A DNA stretch of 64,000 nucleotides, taken from NCBI RefSeq assembly GCF_016756495.1, contig NZ_AP023243.1, positions 1,726,001 through 1,790,000 of the forward strand. The letters run 5' to 3'. A program made the position numbers and the translations under genes. Positions 37,695 to 46,052 of the stretch are shown here, in pieces (the stretch's first letter is position 1; each line of letters opens with the position of its first letter). The DNA is from Mesorhizobium sp. 113-3-3. Lineage in GTDB: Bacteria > Pseudomonadota > Alphaproteobacteria > Rhizobiales > Rhizobiaceae. A model generated the notes under the pieces. It was not told where the DNA came from. It saw only the letters and a program-made list of their open reading frames with translations, and made no database searches.

Positions 37695-38116
37695 TCCGCT
37701 TTTCCCTGATCTGCGAGAACGAGCACGAGTTCGAGGGCTGGTTCCGCAGCAATGACGATTTCGACACCCAGAAGAAGCGCGGCTTTGTCGATTGCCCGAG
37801 CTGCGGCTCGCACAAGGTGGAAAAGGCCCTGATGGCGCCCGCCGTCTCGACGGCGCGCAAGCAGGAAACCATAGCGCTCGCCATGGGCGAGGCGCAGAAG
37901 CAGGCCCTGGCGCAACTGAAGGCGATGGCCGAGAAAGTGCGCGAGAATGCCGACTATGTCGGCGACAAGTTCGCCGAGGAAGCGCGGAAAATCCACTTCG
38001 GTGAAACCGATGCGCGCGGCATCTACGGCGAGGCGACGCTCGAGGAGGCCAAGAGCCTGGCCGAGGACGGCGTCGATTTCATGCCGATCCCGAGCTTTCC
38101 GGACGACCGCAACTGA
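37691..38116 (+). CDS. DUF1178 family protein
   Basis: 141 residues. It begins MIRFSLICENEHEFEGWF, the conserved DUF1178 start, with TTG as the initiation codon that overlaps the upstream stop by four bases. A CxxC pair (CPSCGSHKVEKALMAPAV) suggests a zinc ribbon, with a second acidic helix region QKQALAQLKAMAEKVRENADYVGDKFAEEA. Found throughout alphaproteobacteria beside Nit2/grxC. The role is unknown; metal binding is inferred. Confidence 0.85.
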   Translation: MIRFSLICENEHEFEGWFRSNDDFDTQKKRGFVDCPSCGSHKVEKALMAPAVSTARKQETIALAMGEAQKQALAQLKAMAEKVRENADYVGDKFAEEARKIHFGETDARGIYGEATLEEAKSLAEDGVDFMPIPSFPDDRN

Positions 38117-38120
38117 GCGG

Positions 38121-38606
38121 TCAGCTCAGGCTGCCGATCAATTTCTCAAGCAGCTGCGAGAGCATTTCCCGTTCCGTTGGCGTCAGGCCGGCGAGAATCT
38201 CATGCTCGTTGGCGACATGGGCGGTGACAGCCTCGTCGATCAAGGCGAGGCCCTTTTCAGTCAGCTGCACCACAATGCCGCGCCGGTCATTGGGATGTGG
38301 ACCGCGCAGGATCAATTCGGCCTTTTCCAGCCGATCGAGCCGGTTGGTCATGGCGCCCGATGTCACCATGGTCGCTTCGTAGAGAGCGGTCGGCGTCAGC
38401 ACGTAAGGCGAGCCCGAGCGGCGCAGCGTTGCCAGAACGTCGAATTCGCCGGCCTGCAATCCGAAACTGGCAAAGAGCGGGGCGAGGCGGTCGCGGGCGA
38501 TCAGTGACGAGGCTTCGTTCAGCCGTCCGAGCACGCCCATGGGCGAGACGTCAAGATCCGGCCGCTCCCGCTTCCACTGCTCGATCGCCCGCGCTGCCCT
38601 GTCCAC
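38121..38606 (-). CDS. MarR family transcriptional regulator
   Basis: 161 residues with a winged helix: ATLRRSGSPYVLTPTALYEATMVTSGAMTNRLDRLEKAELILRGPHPNDRRGIVVQLTEKG is the MarR DNA-binding core with wing. GTG start. Divergent from the DMT transporter gene; an inverted repeat with a -35 box sits in the 95-base gap. It probably represses that transporter. Convergent with DUF1178. Confidence 0.9.
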   Translation of the reverse strand: MDRAARAIEQWKRERPDLDVSPMGVLGRLNEASSLIARDRLAPLFASFGLQAGEFDVLATLRRSGSPYVLTPTALYEATMVTSGAMTNRLDRLEKAELILRGPHPNDRRGIVVQLTEKGLALIDEAVTAHVANEHEILAGLTPTEREMLSQLLEKLIGSLS

Positions 38607-38623
38607 TATCTCACCATTAAATA

Positions 38624-38653
38624 TCTTGACGTTAAGAATCTTTCTATTATCTT
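38624..38653 (+). promoter_or_regulatory. promoter and candidate MarR operator for the DMT transporter
   Basis: TTGACG (38626-38631), 16 bases, TATCTT (38648-38653). A 14-base near-palindrome, TCTTGACGTTAAGA (38624-38637, 12 of 14 positions), overlaps the -35 box, so a MarR dimer there would block polymerase. Confidence 0.5.
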
Positions 38654-38700
38654 ACCGCATGATGCAATGCCGGCCAAGAGCCGCACGACAGGGTTCGACC

Positions 38701-39609
38701 ATGAAATATCTTTGGGAATCGGCGCTCGGCCTGCTGGTCGTCACCGGCGGCCTGCTCGGCCTGACGCTGCCCTTCGGCAAGCTCGCCACGGCGGCCGGCG
38801 TGCCGGCCATGGTCTGGGCTTTCGTCATCTCGGTCGGCGCCGGCGGCGTGCTTTTGTGCGTGCTTTTGGCTCGCGGTCAGCGTATCCGGCTCACCGCGCA
38901 CAAGCTGCGCTATTTCTTCGTCACGGCAGCCGTGTCCTATGCCGTCCCCAATCTCTTGATGTTCTCGGCCATACCGCATCTGGGCGCCGGCTATACCGGC
39001 ATCATGTTCACGCTGTCGCCTGTCGTCACGCTGGTGTTCTCGATCCTGCTGCGCGTCCGGCGCCCCAACATGCTGGGCATATCAGGCATCGCTGTCGGCT
39101 TCGTCGGCGCCGTCATGGTGGCGGTGACGCGCGGCGAGGCCGGCCAGCCGGCTGATCTGTTCTGGGTGGCGATGGGCTTGCTCATCCCGGTCAGCCTCGC
39201 CGCCGGCAATATCTACCGCACCGTCGACTGGCCGGAAGCCACCGGCCCGATCGAGCTTGCGGTCGGCAGCCATCTGGCGTCGGCCGCGCTGCTGCTCGCC
39301 GGCATTCTCGCACTGTTCGGTCTCAAGGCCTTCGCGCCGCTCGGAGGCGTACCGCTGGTCGTCGTCGCGCAGGTCGCATCCGCGTCGGCGATGTTCGCCT
39401 TCTTCTTCCGGCTGCAGGCTGTCGGCGGCCCGGTCTATCTCAGCCAGATCGGCTATGTGGCGGCCGCGGTCGGCCTGTTTGCCGGCACGATCTTCCTTGG
39501 CGAGCACTATCGACTGCTGACCTGGGCCGGCGCCGTCATCATCACCGCCGGCGTCTTCATCACCACCAAGGCGCAGAGTCAGGCCGTCGCGAAGCCGCAG
39601 CCTGCTTGA
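38701..39609 (+). CDS. EamA/DMT family transporter, MarR-linked
   Basis: 302 residues with ten hydrophobic helices in two EamA repeats. Landmarks are LLGLTLPFGKLATAAGVPAMVWAFVISVGAGG at the start and AVGGPVYLSQIGYVAAAVGLFAGTIFLGEHY in the second repeat. Start ATG at 38701; the open frame upstream runs across the promoter. Divergent from the MarR gene. Possibly an exporter of a compound sensed by MarR. Six bases separate it from the next gene's stop on the other strand. Confidence 0.85.
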   Translation: MKYLWESALGLLVVTGGLLGLTLPFGKLATAAGVPAMVWAFVISVGAGGVLLCVLLARGQRIRLTAHKLRYFFVTAAVSYAVPNLLMFSAIPHLGAGYTGIMFTLSPVVTLVFSILLRVRRPNMLGISGIAVGFVGAVMVAVTRGEAGQPADLFWVAMGLLIPVSLAAGNIYRTVDWPEATGPIELAVGSHLASAALLLAGILALFGLKAFAPLGGVPLVVVAQVASASAMFAFFFRLQAVGGPVYLSQIGYVAAAVGLFAGTIFLGEHYRLLTWAGAVIITAGVFITTKAQSQAVAKPQPA

Positions 39610-39615
39610 ACGTCG

Positions 39616-40212
39616 TCAAAGTTTTCCGCCGCCGTCGGCGTCGCCGCCGGGCTCCGGCCTGGGATGCCGGCGACGGTGCGTGGCCGCGGCCCGCGCCGCC
39701 TGCTCGTAGATGCCGGTCATCAGTTCGAGCGTGCGCGCGACATCCCCGAGCTTGTCGGCCATTTCAGGAATACGCGTCACGGCGTCGATCAGCAGAACGG
39801 AGCGGATGTCGGCATAGCGCTCGGTCACGCGATGCCCGAGCGGCGTTACTTCGTAGGTGACGCCCGACCGGCCGCTGCCGGTGCGGGTGATCAAGCCGCC
39901 CTTCAGCAATTTGCGCAGGCTGTACTGGATGTTGGGGATGTCGTCGCGGTTGGTCATCTGGGCAAGATCGCGCACGCTTTTCGGGCGATCGTTCATGCGG
40001 ATGATGTGCAGCAGCGCGTTCTCGGGTCCGCTGGCGGAGAACTCGATCACCGTGGCGAGGCATTCAGCCTGCCAATGGCCGAATGCCTCGTAGGCGCGCA
40101 TCAGCGCGTATTCGACTTCGGTGACGTCGATCTCCAGCGGCGTGCGCGCCAGATGCCAGCCGCGATCCAGCAATTCGGCCTGTGTTTCCAGAGATTTGCG
40201 CCGTTCGTTCAT
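39616..40212 (-). CDS. winged-helix (MarR-like) regulator of the flavin monooxygenase genes
   Basis: 198 residues from the ATG at 40212. A winged helix at about 70-140 reads NALLHIIRMNDRPKSVRDLAQMTNRDDIPNIQYSLRKLLKGGLITRTGSGRSGVTYEVTPLG, and the C-terminal helical region has ELMTGIYEQAARAAA for dimerisation. It is not a typical MarR (the wing is short), so the family assignment is approximate. Divergent from the flavin monooxygenase gene, with a 29-base inverted repeat between. Confidence 0.82.
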   Translation of the reverse strand: MNERRKSLETQAELLDRGWHLARTPLEIDVTEVEYALMRAYEAFGHWQAECLATVIEFSASGPENALLHIIRMNDRPKSVRDLAQMTNRDDIPNIQYSLRKLLKGGLITRTGSGRSGVTYEVTPLGHRVTERYADIRSVLLIDAVTRIPEMADKLGDVARTLELMTGIYEQAARAAATHRRRHPRPEPGGDADGGGKL

Positions 40213-40265
40213 CTGTCTGTCCCCTGCCAGAAGCATGCGCTGATCCCGGCGATTGCGTCCACATG

Positions 40266-40294
40266 AATTTATGATAGACTTTCTATGATAAATT
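40266..40294. promoter_or_regulatory. 29-base inverted repeat, candidate operator
   Basis: AATTTATGATAGA (40266-40278) and TCTATGATAAATT (40282-40294) match at 12 of 13 positions around CTT, in the 109-base gap between the regulator and monooxygenase genes. TATGATA also occurs as two direct copies 14 bases apart, one inside each arm. It is the obvious binding site for the divergent winged-helix regulator. Confidence 0.6.
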
Positions 40295-40321
40295 ATAAGA
40301 AAAAATGAGGAGACCACCACA

Positions 40322-41446
40322 ATGAGCATGCTCGACAAGACCGCGCCTCGGGCGCAGCCCTTCTTTCTAGGCACTTTCGCGTCCAATTGTTCCGGCGGCA
40401 TGACCGTCACCAAGGTTCCCGAGCGCTGGGCCAGTTCCTGGGACAACAATCTGCGCCTGGCGCGTCTGCTCGACGAGGCCGGCATCGACTTCATGCTGCC
40501 GATCGCGCGCTGGATCGGTTATGGCGGCGAGACGAACTTCCACGGCAATGTGCTGGAGACGATCACCTGGGCGGCCGGGCTTCTGGCGCTCACCCGCAAC
40601 ATCACGGTTTTCGCCACCACCCATACGGCGGCCAACCATCCGGTGGTCGTCGCCAAGCAACTGGCGACCATCGACCAGATCAGCCGCGGCCGCATCGGTC
40701 TCAACATCGTCGCCGGCTGGAACAAGCCGGAATATGAGGCGCTTGGGCTGACGCTGCCCGACGACCACGTCACGCGCTACGGCTACGCCCAGGAATGGTT
40801 CGATATCGTCCAGGCGCTGTGGCAGCGCACGGAAGCCTTCGACTGGGACGGCACCTGGTTCAAGCTCAAGAATGTGCTTGGCGATCCGCGGCCGTCTTCA
40901 CGGCTGCCGATCCTCAACGCCGCCGGTTCGGAAGAGGGCCGCAAATTCGCGATCCGCAACGCCGATTTCCTGTTCACGCCGGCAATCGATCTGGAGCGCT
41001 CCAAGGACGAGATCATTGCGCTGAAGGAGCAGGCGAGGGCCGCCGGCAGCGATGTCGACGTGCTGACCTTCGCCCATGTCGTCTGCCGGCCGACCGAAAA
41101 GGAAGCCACGGACTATCTCGAACATTTCGGCCGCGCCAACGCCGACTGGGCGGCGGTCGACAATCTGGTGCGGCTGCAGTTCGCCCATGCGCAGTCGTTC
41201 CCACATGATCTCCTGGCGCTCATTCGCGACCGCATGGCGGCCGGCCATGGCGGCTTCCCGCTCACCGGCACGCCCGAGCAGGTCGCCGATGGGATCACGG
41301 CGTTGCACGCGGCAGGTTTTCGCGGCTCGACGCTGTCCTTCGTCGATTATGTCGAGGAGTTCCCCTATTTCCGCGACACCGTGCTACCCATTCTCGAAGA
41401 GAGAGGCATCCGCATCGCGCCGGCCGCGATGCAGTCGGCGGCTTAG
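40322..41446 (+). CDS. LLM class flavin-dependent monooxygenase
   Basis: Luciferase-like monooxygenase of 374 residues using FMNH2 supplied by a reductase. The TIM-barrel pattern is clear: FASNCSGGMTV at the start, LARLLDEAGIDFMLPIARWIGYGG, VVVAKQLATIDQISRGRIGLNIVAGWNKPEYEALGL, and FPLTGTPEQVADGITALHAAGFRGSTLSFVDYVEEFPYF. Nearest recalled relatives are sulfone/alkanesulfonate (SfnG/SsuD) and RutA types; the substrate is not deducible. Followed 18 bases later by its probable reductase. Confidence 0.88.
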   Translation: MSMLDKTAPRAQPFFLGTFASNCSGGMTVTKVPERWASSWDNNLRLARLLDEAGIDFMLPIARWIGYGGETNFHGNVLETITWAAGLLALTRNITVFATTHTAANHPVVVAKQLATIDQISRGRIGLNIVAGWNKPEYEALGLTLPDDHVTRYGYAQEWFDIVQALWQRTEAFDWDGTWFKLKNVLGDPRPSSRLPILNAAGSEEGRKFAIRNADFLFTPAIDLERSKDEIIALKEQARAAGSDVDVLTFAHVVCRPTEKEATDYLEHFGRANADWAAVDNLVRLQFAHAQSFPHDLLALIRDRMAAGHGGFPLTGTPEQVADGITALHAAGFRGSTLSFVDYVEEFPYFRDTVLPILEERGIRIAPAAMQSAA

Positions 41447-41464
41447 CAAGGAAGCGAAGAGGCA

Positions 41465-41968
41465 ATGTCCATGACAGAAGGTCCGGTCAGCGTCACCGAC
41501 TTCCGCGCCGCCATGCGGCTCATCGTCGGCAATGTCAGCGTCATCACCGCCGGCGTCGGCGACGACCGTTCCGGCCTTGTCGTCATTTCGGTGGTCTCGC
41601 TGTCGGACGAGCCGCCCAAGGTGATTGCTTGCGTCAACCGGTCGTCATCGACCTGGCCGGTTATCGAGCGCTACCGGCATTTCGGCGTCAATTCGCTGGG
41701 GCCCCAGCATCAAGCCGTGGCGGAGCGTTTTTCCGGTTTCGGCGGCATCAAGGGCAAGGATCGCTATGAAGGCGCCGAGTGGACGACGCTGAAGACCGGA
41801 GCCGCGCTGCTTTCCGACGCCGTTGCCGCCTTCGACTGCAGCCTCGACGAGATGATCGACCGCGGCACGCATTCCATCGTCATCGGCTCGGTCGAGGCGG
41901 TTCGCACCCGCGATGCCGGCCAGGCGCTGATCTACTGGCGGGGCGGCTATCGGCCCCTCGACGCGTAG
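41465..41968 (+). CDS. flavin reductase family protein
   Basis: 167 residues. The flavin-reductase-like fold is shown by FRAAMRLIVGNVSVITAGVGDDRSGLVVISVVSLSDEPPKVIACVNRSSSTWPVIERYRHFGVNSLG and the C-terminal SIVIGSVEAVRTRDAGQALIYWRGGYR. It reduces FMN with NAD(P)H and passes FMNH2 to the monooxygenase upstream; this is inferred from pairing in one unit. Terminates at a long palindrome shared with convergent ubiG. Confidence 0.88.
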   Translation: MSMTEGPVSVTDFRAAMRLIVGNVSVITAGVGDDRSGLVVISVVSLSDEPPKVIACVNRSSSTWPVIERYRHFGVNSLGPQHQAVAERFSGFGGIKGKDRYEGAEWTTLKTGAALLSDAVAAFDCSLDEMIDRGTHSIVIGSVEAVRTRDAGQALIYWRGGYRPLDA

Positions 41969-41979
41969 GATGTATCGAT

Positions 41980-42097
41980 ATTCAGGTGAGGCCGGTCTGC
42001 AAACGGCGGCTTCCTGCGCTTCCGGTGCTCACGTACCAAAAGTACGCTCCGCTCCGGTTCTCGGAAACCACCGTTTTCGACTCGGCCTGACCTGAAT
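41980..42097. repeat. 118-base imperfect palindrome between convergent genes
   Basis: The outer arms ATTCAGGTGAGGCC and GGCCTGACCTGAAT (13 of 14 paired), the inner arms AAACGGCGGCTTCC and GGAAACCACCGTTT (12 of 14 Watson-Crick, the rest G-T), and the centre GTAC-CAAAA-GTAC are all in register about position 42039. It would give a long hairpin on either strand and sits between flavin reductase and ubiG, so it may end both transcripts. The core GGTGCTCAC and GCTCCGCT recurs at 18950. Confidence 0.75.
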
Positions 42098-42132
42098 CTC
42101 AACACATCCTTGGTGCGAATTCGCGAACGTGG

Positions 42133-42882
42133 TCAGACCGATCCTTTTTCCGCCAGCACCATGTAGTTGACGTCCATGTCCTTCGACCGCGCCCAGCGGT
42201 CGGCAAGCGGATTGTAGGTGACGCCGGTGCGATCGATGATCGTCAGGCCGGCGCCGCCGAGCGCCTTTTCCAGCTCTTCCGGGCGCACCAGCTTGCCGAA
42301 CTGGTGGGTGCCGCGCGGCAGCCAGCGCAGCACATACTCAGCACCGATGATGGCCAGCCCCAGCGCCTTCAGCGTGCGGTTGATGGTGGCCACGAACATG
42401 ATGCCCCCGGGCCGGACCATCTGCCCGCATTTGGCGACGAACAGGTCGATGTCGGCGACATGCTCGACCACTTCCATGTTGAGGATGACGTCGAATGTCT
42501 CGCCGGCGTCGGCGAGGTCCTCGGCCGTCGTGGCGCGGTAGTCGACGCTCACATTGCCTTCGGCGGCGTGCAGTTTCGCCACTTCGATGTTTGTCTCGGA
42601 GGCATCCGCTCCCACGACCTCGGCGCCAAGCCGAGCCATCGGCTCGCACAAAAGGCCGCCGCCGCAGCCAATATCGAGGATGCGCAGACCCTCGAAAGGC
42701 CGAGCGGCGCGCGGGTCACGGCCGAAGCGCGTCGCTATCTGGTCGCGGATATAGGAGAGCCGGACCGGGTTGAACTTGTGCAGCGGACGGAACTTGCCGT
42801 TCGGGTTCCACCATTCGGCGGCAAGGGCGGAAAAGCGTTCCACTTCTCCGGCATCGATCGTCGATCGTCGGGGTTCTGGCAT
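42133..42882 (-). CDS. ubiG: bifunctional ubiquinone O-methyltransferase UbiG
   Basis: Methylates the two hydroxyl groups on the ubiquinone ring precursor. 249 residues. [28 protein letters not shown] (SAM motif I, about 69-95), the EVVEHVAD motif and the C-terminal [11 protein letters not shown] signature are all present, as in UbiG/COQ3. Starts near the N-terminal [25 protein letters not shown] motif. In many Hyphomicrobiales it is divergent from lysC; here other genes separate the two. Confidence 0.95.
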   Translation of the reverse strand: MPEPRRSTIDAGEVERFSALAAEWWNPNGKFRPLHKFNPVRLSYIRDQIATRFGRDPRAARPFEGLRILDIGCGGGLLCEPMARLGAEVVGADASETNIEVAKLHAAEGNVSVDYRATTAEDLADAGETFDVILNMEVVEHVADIDLFVAKCGQMVRPGGIMFVATINRTLKALGLAIIGAEYVLRWLPRGTHQFGKLVRPEELEKALGGAGLTIIDRTGVTYNPLADRWARSKDMDVNYMVLAEKGSV

Positions 42883-43065
42883 CGGTTGGTCTCCTCGAAC
42901 GCTAGGAAGTCGGGCGTGGGAGCGGGAAAGTCAAGGTAACAATTTTCCTGTGCCGACAGGGCGATGCATCCTGTCAGGGCATGTCAGCTGTCGAGGGCTG
43001 CGGGTGAAACGCAATTGGCCTGGCGGGCGAAGGAAAGGCATCGTTTGGATTCGGGGGAGTGCGCG

Positions 43066-43635
43066 ATGACGGTCATGACGGCTTCGATCCTTTGGCGCCG
43101 GCTGGATGTGGAGGGTCACGACGCTTGCCTGCTTTCGCAAGCCGATGACGGGCACAGCCTCAAGGGACAGGCCATCTTCGTCCAGGACGGCAAGCCATGC
43201 TGCCTTGCCTATGAGGTGATCTGCGACGCCGGCTGGCGCACTCGATCGGCGCGGGTCGACGGTTTTCTCGGCATGCGCAAGCTGCACTATGGCATTGAAC
43301 GGCGTGCCGACGGCGAGTGGATGCTGAACGGCGAGCGCCAGCGGGATGTCGCCGGCCTGGTCGATGTCGACCTCGGCTTCACGCCGGCATCGAACCTGCT
43401 GGCGATCCGCCGGTTCGCACTCGGCGTCGGCGAGACGACGCCCGCCCCAGCGGCCTATCTGACCTTTCCCGCGCTCGAGATGGTGCCGCTCGAGCAAAGC
43501 TACCGGCGTCTCGACGAGGTCCGCTACGCGTACAGCGCGTCTGTCTACGGTTACGATGCGATTCTCGATGTCTCGCCGCACGGCTTCGTCGTCGACTATC
43601 CCGGCTTGTGGAGAGCCGTGGCACAGCCTGGCTGA
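43066..43635 (+). CDS. putative glycolipid-binding domain protein
   Basis: 189 residues from the ATG at 43066, preceded by GGGGGAG. It matches the DUF1089/putative glycolipid-binding family: WRRLDVEGHDACLLSQ, LAYEVICDAGWRTRSARVDGF, ADGEWMLNG, DVDLGFTPASNLLAIRR, FPALEMVPLEQSYRRL and the C-terminal YGYDAILDVSPHGFVVDYPGLWRAV. No signal peptide, so a cytoplasmic protein. The biochemical role is not established. It lies between ubiG and the second diguanylate cyclase and shares strand with the latter. Confidence 0.8.
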   Translation: MTVMTASILWRRLDVEGHDACLLSQADDGHSLKGQAIFVQDGKPCCLAYEVICDAGWRTRSARVDGFLGMRKLHYGIERRADGEWMLNGERQRDVAGLVDVDLGFTPASNLLAIRRFALGVGETTPAPAAYLTFPALEMVPLEQSYRRLDEVRYAYSASVYGYDAILDVSPHGFVVDYPGLWRAVAQPG

Positions 43636-43764
43636 CCAGCCAGCCCGGTCGGGACAAGCCAGTCGATCAGGATGCCTTAACAGCAAATTTACGAGATTGG
43701 CGGTTTCTTCGAGCACGAGCGGGGATCGGCATGTACATTGCCCTCCCACTGATTGGATGGCTTG

Positions 43765-45996
43765 GTGCGGATCAAGACCCAGATTGTTGCCACCTTGCTG
43801 AGCGCCGCGGTCTTGATCGGCCTGGTGGGCGGGATTGCGATAGTTTCCCAGATATCGCTGACAAGATCCGGTGCGCTCGCCGAAGCGACGAGCGTCGGAC
43901 GGCAACTGGCCGAAACGATCGCCTTCAAGGCTGCCGACGCGCCGCATTCCTTGTTCGAGAGGCCCGAGGCGCTGCGTGAATTCGTGACGGCGCAACACGG
44001 CGGTTCGAAACGCGACCTCGTTGTCGTCAATCAGGACAAGGTTATCCTCGCCGATATCCCGGGCGAAGAAAGAAATGTCGGCACACCGTACGGCCACGAT
44101 CCCGCCAATGAAGTCGGCCGGACGATCGAGGACGGCGCGCCGCGCAACTTTGTCGAAAGCAGCACCGACCTGTCAGAAGCGATCAATCTGGTTGCAGTGC
44201 CGATCAAGGATACTCCCGGCAAGACCGTCGGCGCGGTGCTGTTCGAGTACACGCCGCTGCTGCATGCCGCCCAGCAGCGCACCAATGATATGCTCTGGCT
44301 CATCGGTCTGTGCACCGCCGCCGCCGTGCTGATCTCCGCGATCTCGGCCTTCCTATTGCTGCGCGGCTTTGGCGCCGGCCTTTCCGGCCTCAACCGCGGC
44401 ATCGAATCGCTGGCGCGCGGCGACGCCGGGGCACGCATCGGGCTGACCTCCAACGACGAGTTCGGTCAATTGGCGCGTGGGTTCGACAGTATGGCGACCG
44501 AACTCGAATCCTCGCGTGGGCAGCTTGTCGAGCAGAAAGCCTATATCGAGGATATTGTCCGCACCGTCGCCGAAGGCATTGTCGTCATCGACGGTGACGG
44601 CCGGATCGTCTCGGCCAATCCGGCGGCCGCCGAGATCGTCGGACTGCGCAACGACAAGATCGAAGGGCAGGATTGGCGGTCGATCCTCGACATCAGGGGT
44701 CTGTCGGGAGACAGGATGGCGCAGGCGACATCGCCCATAGAGCTGGCGCTGACCACGGGGCGCGGGCATCAGGCCGAGGTGCGGCTGGCAAAGCCGGACG
44801 GTTCGTACCTGCCGGTGATTGCAAGCTGCAGCCCGCTCAATCGTTCCGACGGCGGGATCGTGCTGACGTTGAACGACATCAGCGAGTTGCGCAGTGCCGA
44901 GCGAGCGGTCAGCGATCGCGCCGAGGAACTGGCGACGCTCAATCGCGAACTGAAGGAGACCTCCCAGGCAACGACCCGCCTGGTCAAGCTCGGCGAGCTG
45001 CTTCAGGCATGCGTCACCTTCCATGAGGCGTTTTCCGTCGTCGGTTCGGCCATGCCCGATTTCTTCGGCGGATTGAGCGGAACCGTGCATCTGACCAGCG
45101 CCTCGCGCAACCTGGTCGAGGAAATGGCGCATTGGGGCACTGTGCGTTCGAGCGTCGGCCAGTTCGCACCGGAAGATTGCTGGGCGCTGCGGCGTGGCCA
45201 GGAGCATGTTGCCGGCCCCGGCATGCTGACGCCGCGCTGCAACCACATCACCGAGAATGGCGGCCGTGGCTATGTCTGCATGCCTCTGGCGGCGCAGGGG
45301 GAGACGCTTGGCATCGTGCATCTGTGCGAGCCGGACGCCGCCGCCAGACCGGACTGGCTGGCCGAGCGGCAACAGATCCTGCGCGGCGTCGTCGATACGC
45401 TGGCCCTGGCATTGGCCAATCTGCGCCTGCGCGAAACATTGCGGCAGCAATCGATCCGCGATCCGAACACCGGGCTCTACAATCGCCGCTATCTCGAGGA
45501 AACGAGCAGCCGCGAACTGAGGCGCGTGGAGCGTTCCGAACAGCCCCTGGCGATGATCATGCTCGATGTCGATCATTTCAAGCAGTTCAACGATACGTTC
45601 GGCCATGAAGCGGGCGATCTCGTGCTCAAGCAGGTCGCCGCCACGCTGCTGGACCATGCCAGGGAAAGTGACGTGGTGTCGCGCTACGGTGGCGAGGAAT
45701 TCGCCCTGATGATGCCGGGAACGTCAATCGCCGATGCCGCCGAGCGCGCCGAGGCGCTGCGCAAGGCGATCAAGCAGCTGCATCTGACGCATCGCGGCCG
45801 CACGCTCGGAACCATCACGGCCTCGTTCGGCGTGTCCGCCTTCCCGGAACTCGGTGCGTCATGGGTCGAAATCGTCAACGCCGCGGATCGTTCGCTCTAT
45901 CAGGCAAAGGCGGACGGCCGCGACCGCGTCGTTGCCGGATTGGGCCGGGCCGACCCCAACTGGGATCTTCCCACGGTCAGCCAAAGCGTGGCTTAA
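43765..45996 (+). CDS. membrane diguanylate cyclase with HAMP, PAS, GAF-like and GGDEF domains
   Basis: Predicted cyclic di-GMP synthase of about 743 residues. It has a helix at about 6-30, a periplasmic sensor of 150 residues, a helix at about 180-202, a HAMP domain (205-255), PAS (265-375), a GAF-like region (410-555, with CNHITENGGRGYVCMPLAAQGETLGIVHL) and GGDEF (about 570-735). The active site is GGEEF at 642-646 with an intact I-site RESD at 633-636, so product inhibition is expected. No EAL domain. I prefer the GTG at 43765; a TTG at 43753 is possible. Followed by the convergent hybrid kinase. Confidence 0.9.
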   Translation: MRIKTQIVATLLSAAVLIGLVGGIAIVSQISLTRSGALAEATSVGRQLAETIAFKAADAPHSLFERPEALREFVTAQHGGSKRDLVVVNQDKVILADIPGEERNVGTPYGHDPANEVGRTIEDGAPRNFVESSTDLSEAINLVAVPIKDTPGKTVGAVLFEYTPLLHAAQQRTNDMLWLIGLCTAAAVLISAISAFLLLRGFGAGLSGLNRGIESLARGDAGARIGLTSNDEFGQLARGFDSMATELESSRGQLVEQKAYIEDIVRTVAEGIVVIDGDGRIVSANPAAAEIVGLRNDKIEGQDWRSILDIRGLSGDRMAQATSPIELALTTGRGHQAEVRLAKPDGSYLPVIASCSPLNRSDGGIVLTLNDISELRSAERAVSDRAEELATLNRELKETSQATTRLVKLGELLQACVTFHEAFSVVGSAMPDFFGGLSGTVHLTSASRNLVEEMAHWGTVRSSVGQFAPEDCWALRRGQEHVAGPGMLTPRCNHITENGGRGYVCMPLAAQGETLGIVHLCEPDAAARPDWLAERQQILRGVVDTLALALANLRLRETLRQQSIRDPNTGLYNRRYLEETSSRELRRVERSEQPLAMIMLDVDHFKQFNDTFGHEAGDLVLKQVAATLLDHARESDVVSRYGGEEFALMMPGTSIADAAERAEALRKAIKQLHLTHRGRTLGTITASFGVSAFPELGASWVEIVNAADRSLYQAKADGRDRVVAGLGRADPNWDLPTVSQSVA

Positions 45997-46052
45997 CGCG
46001 ACAGAATGATCCCGGCATGTCGACTGGACCGGACAGCCGCCAGAAAGCCCAG

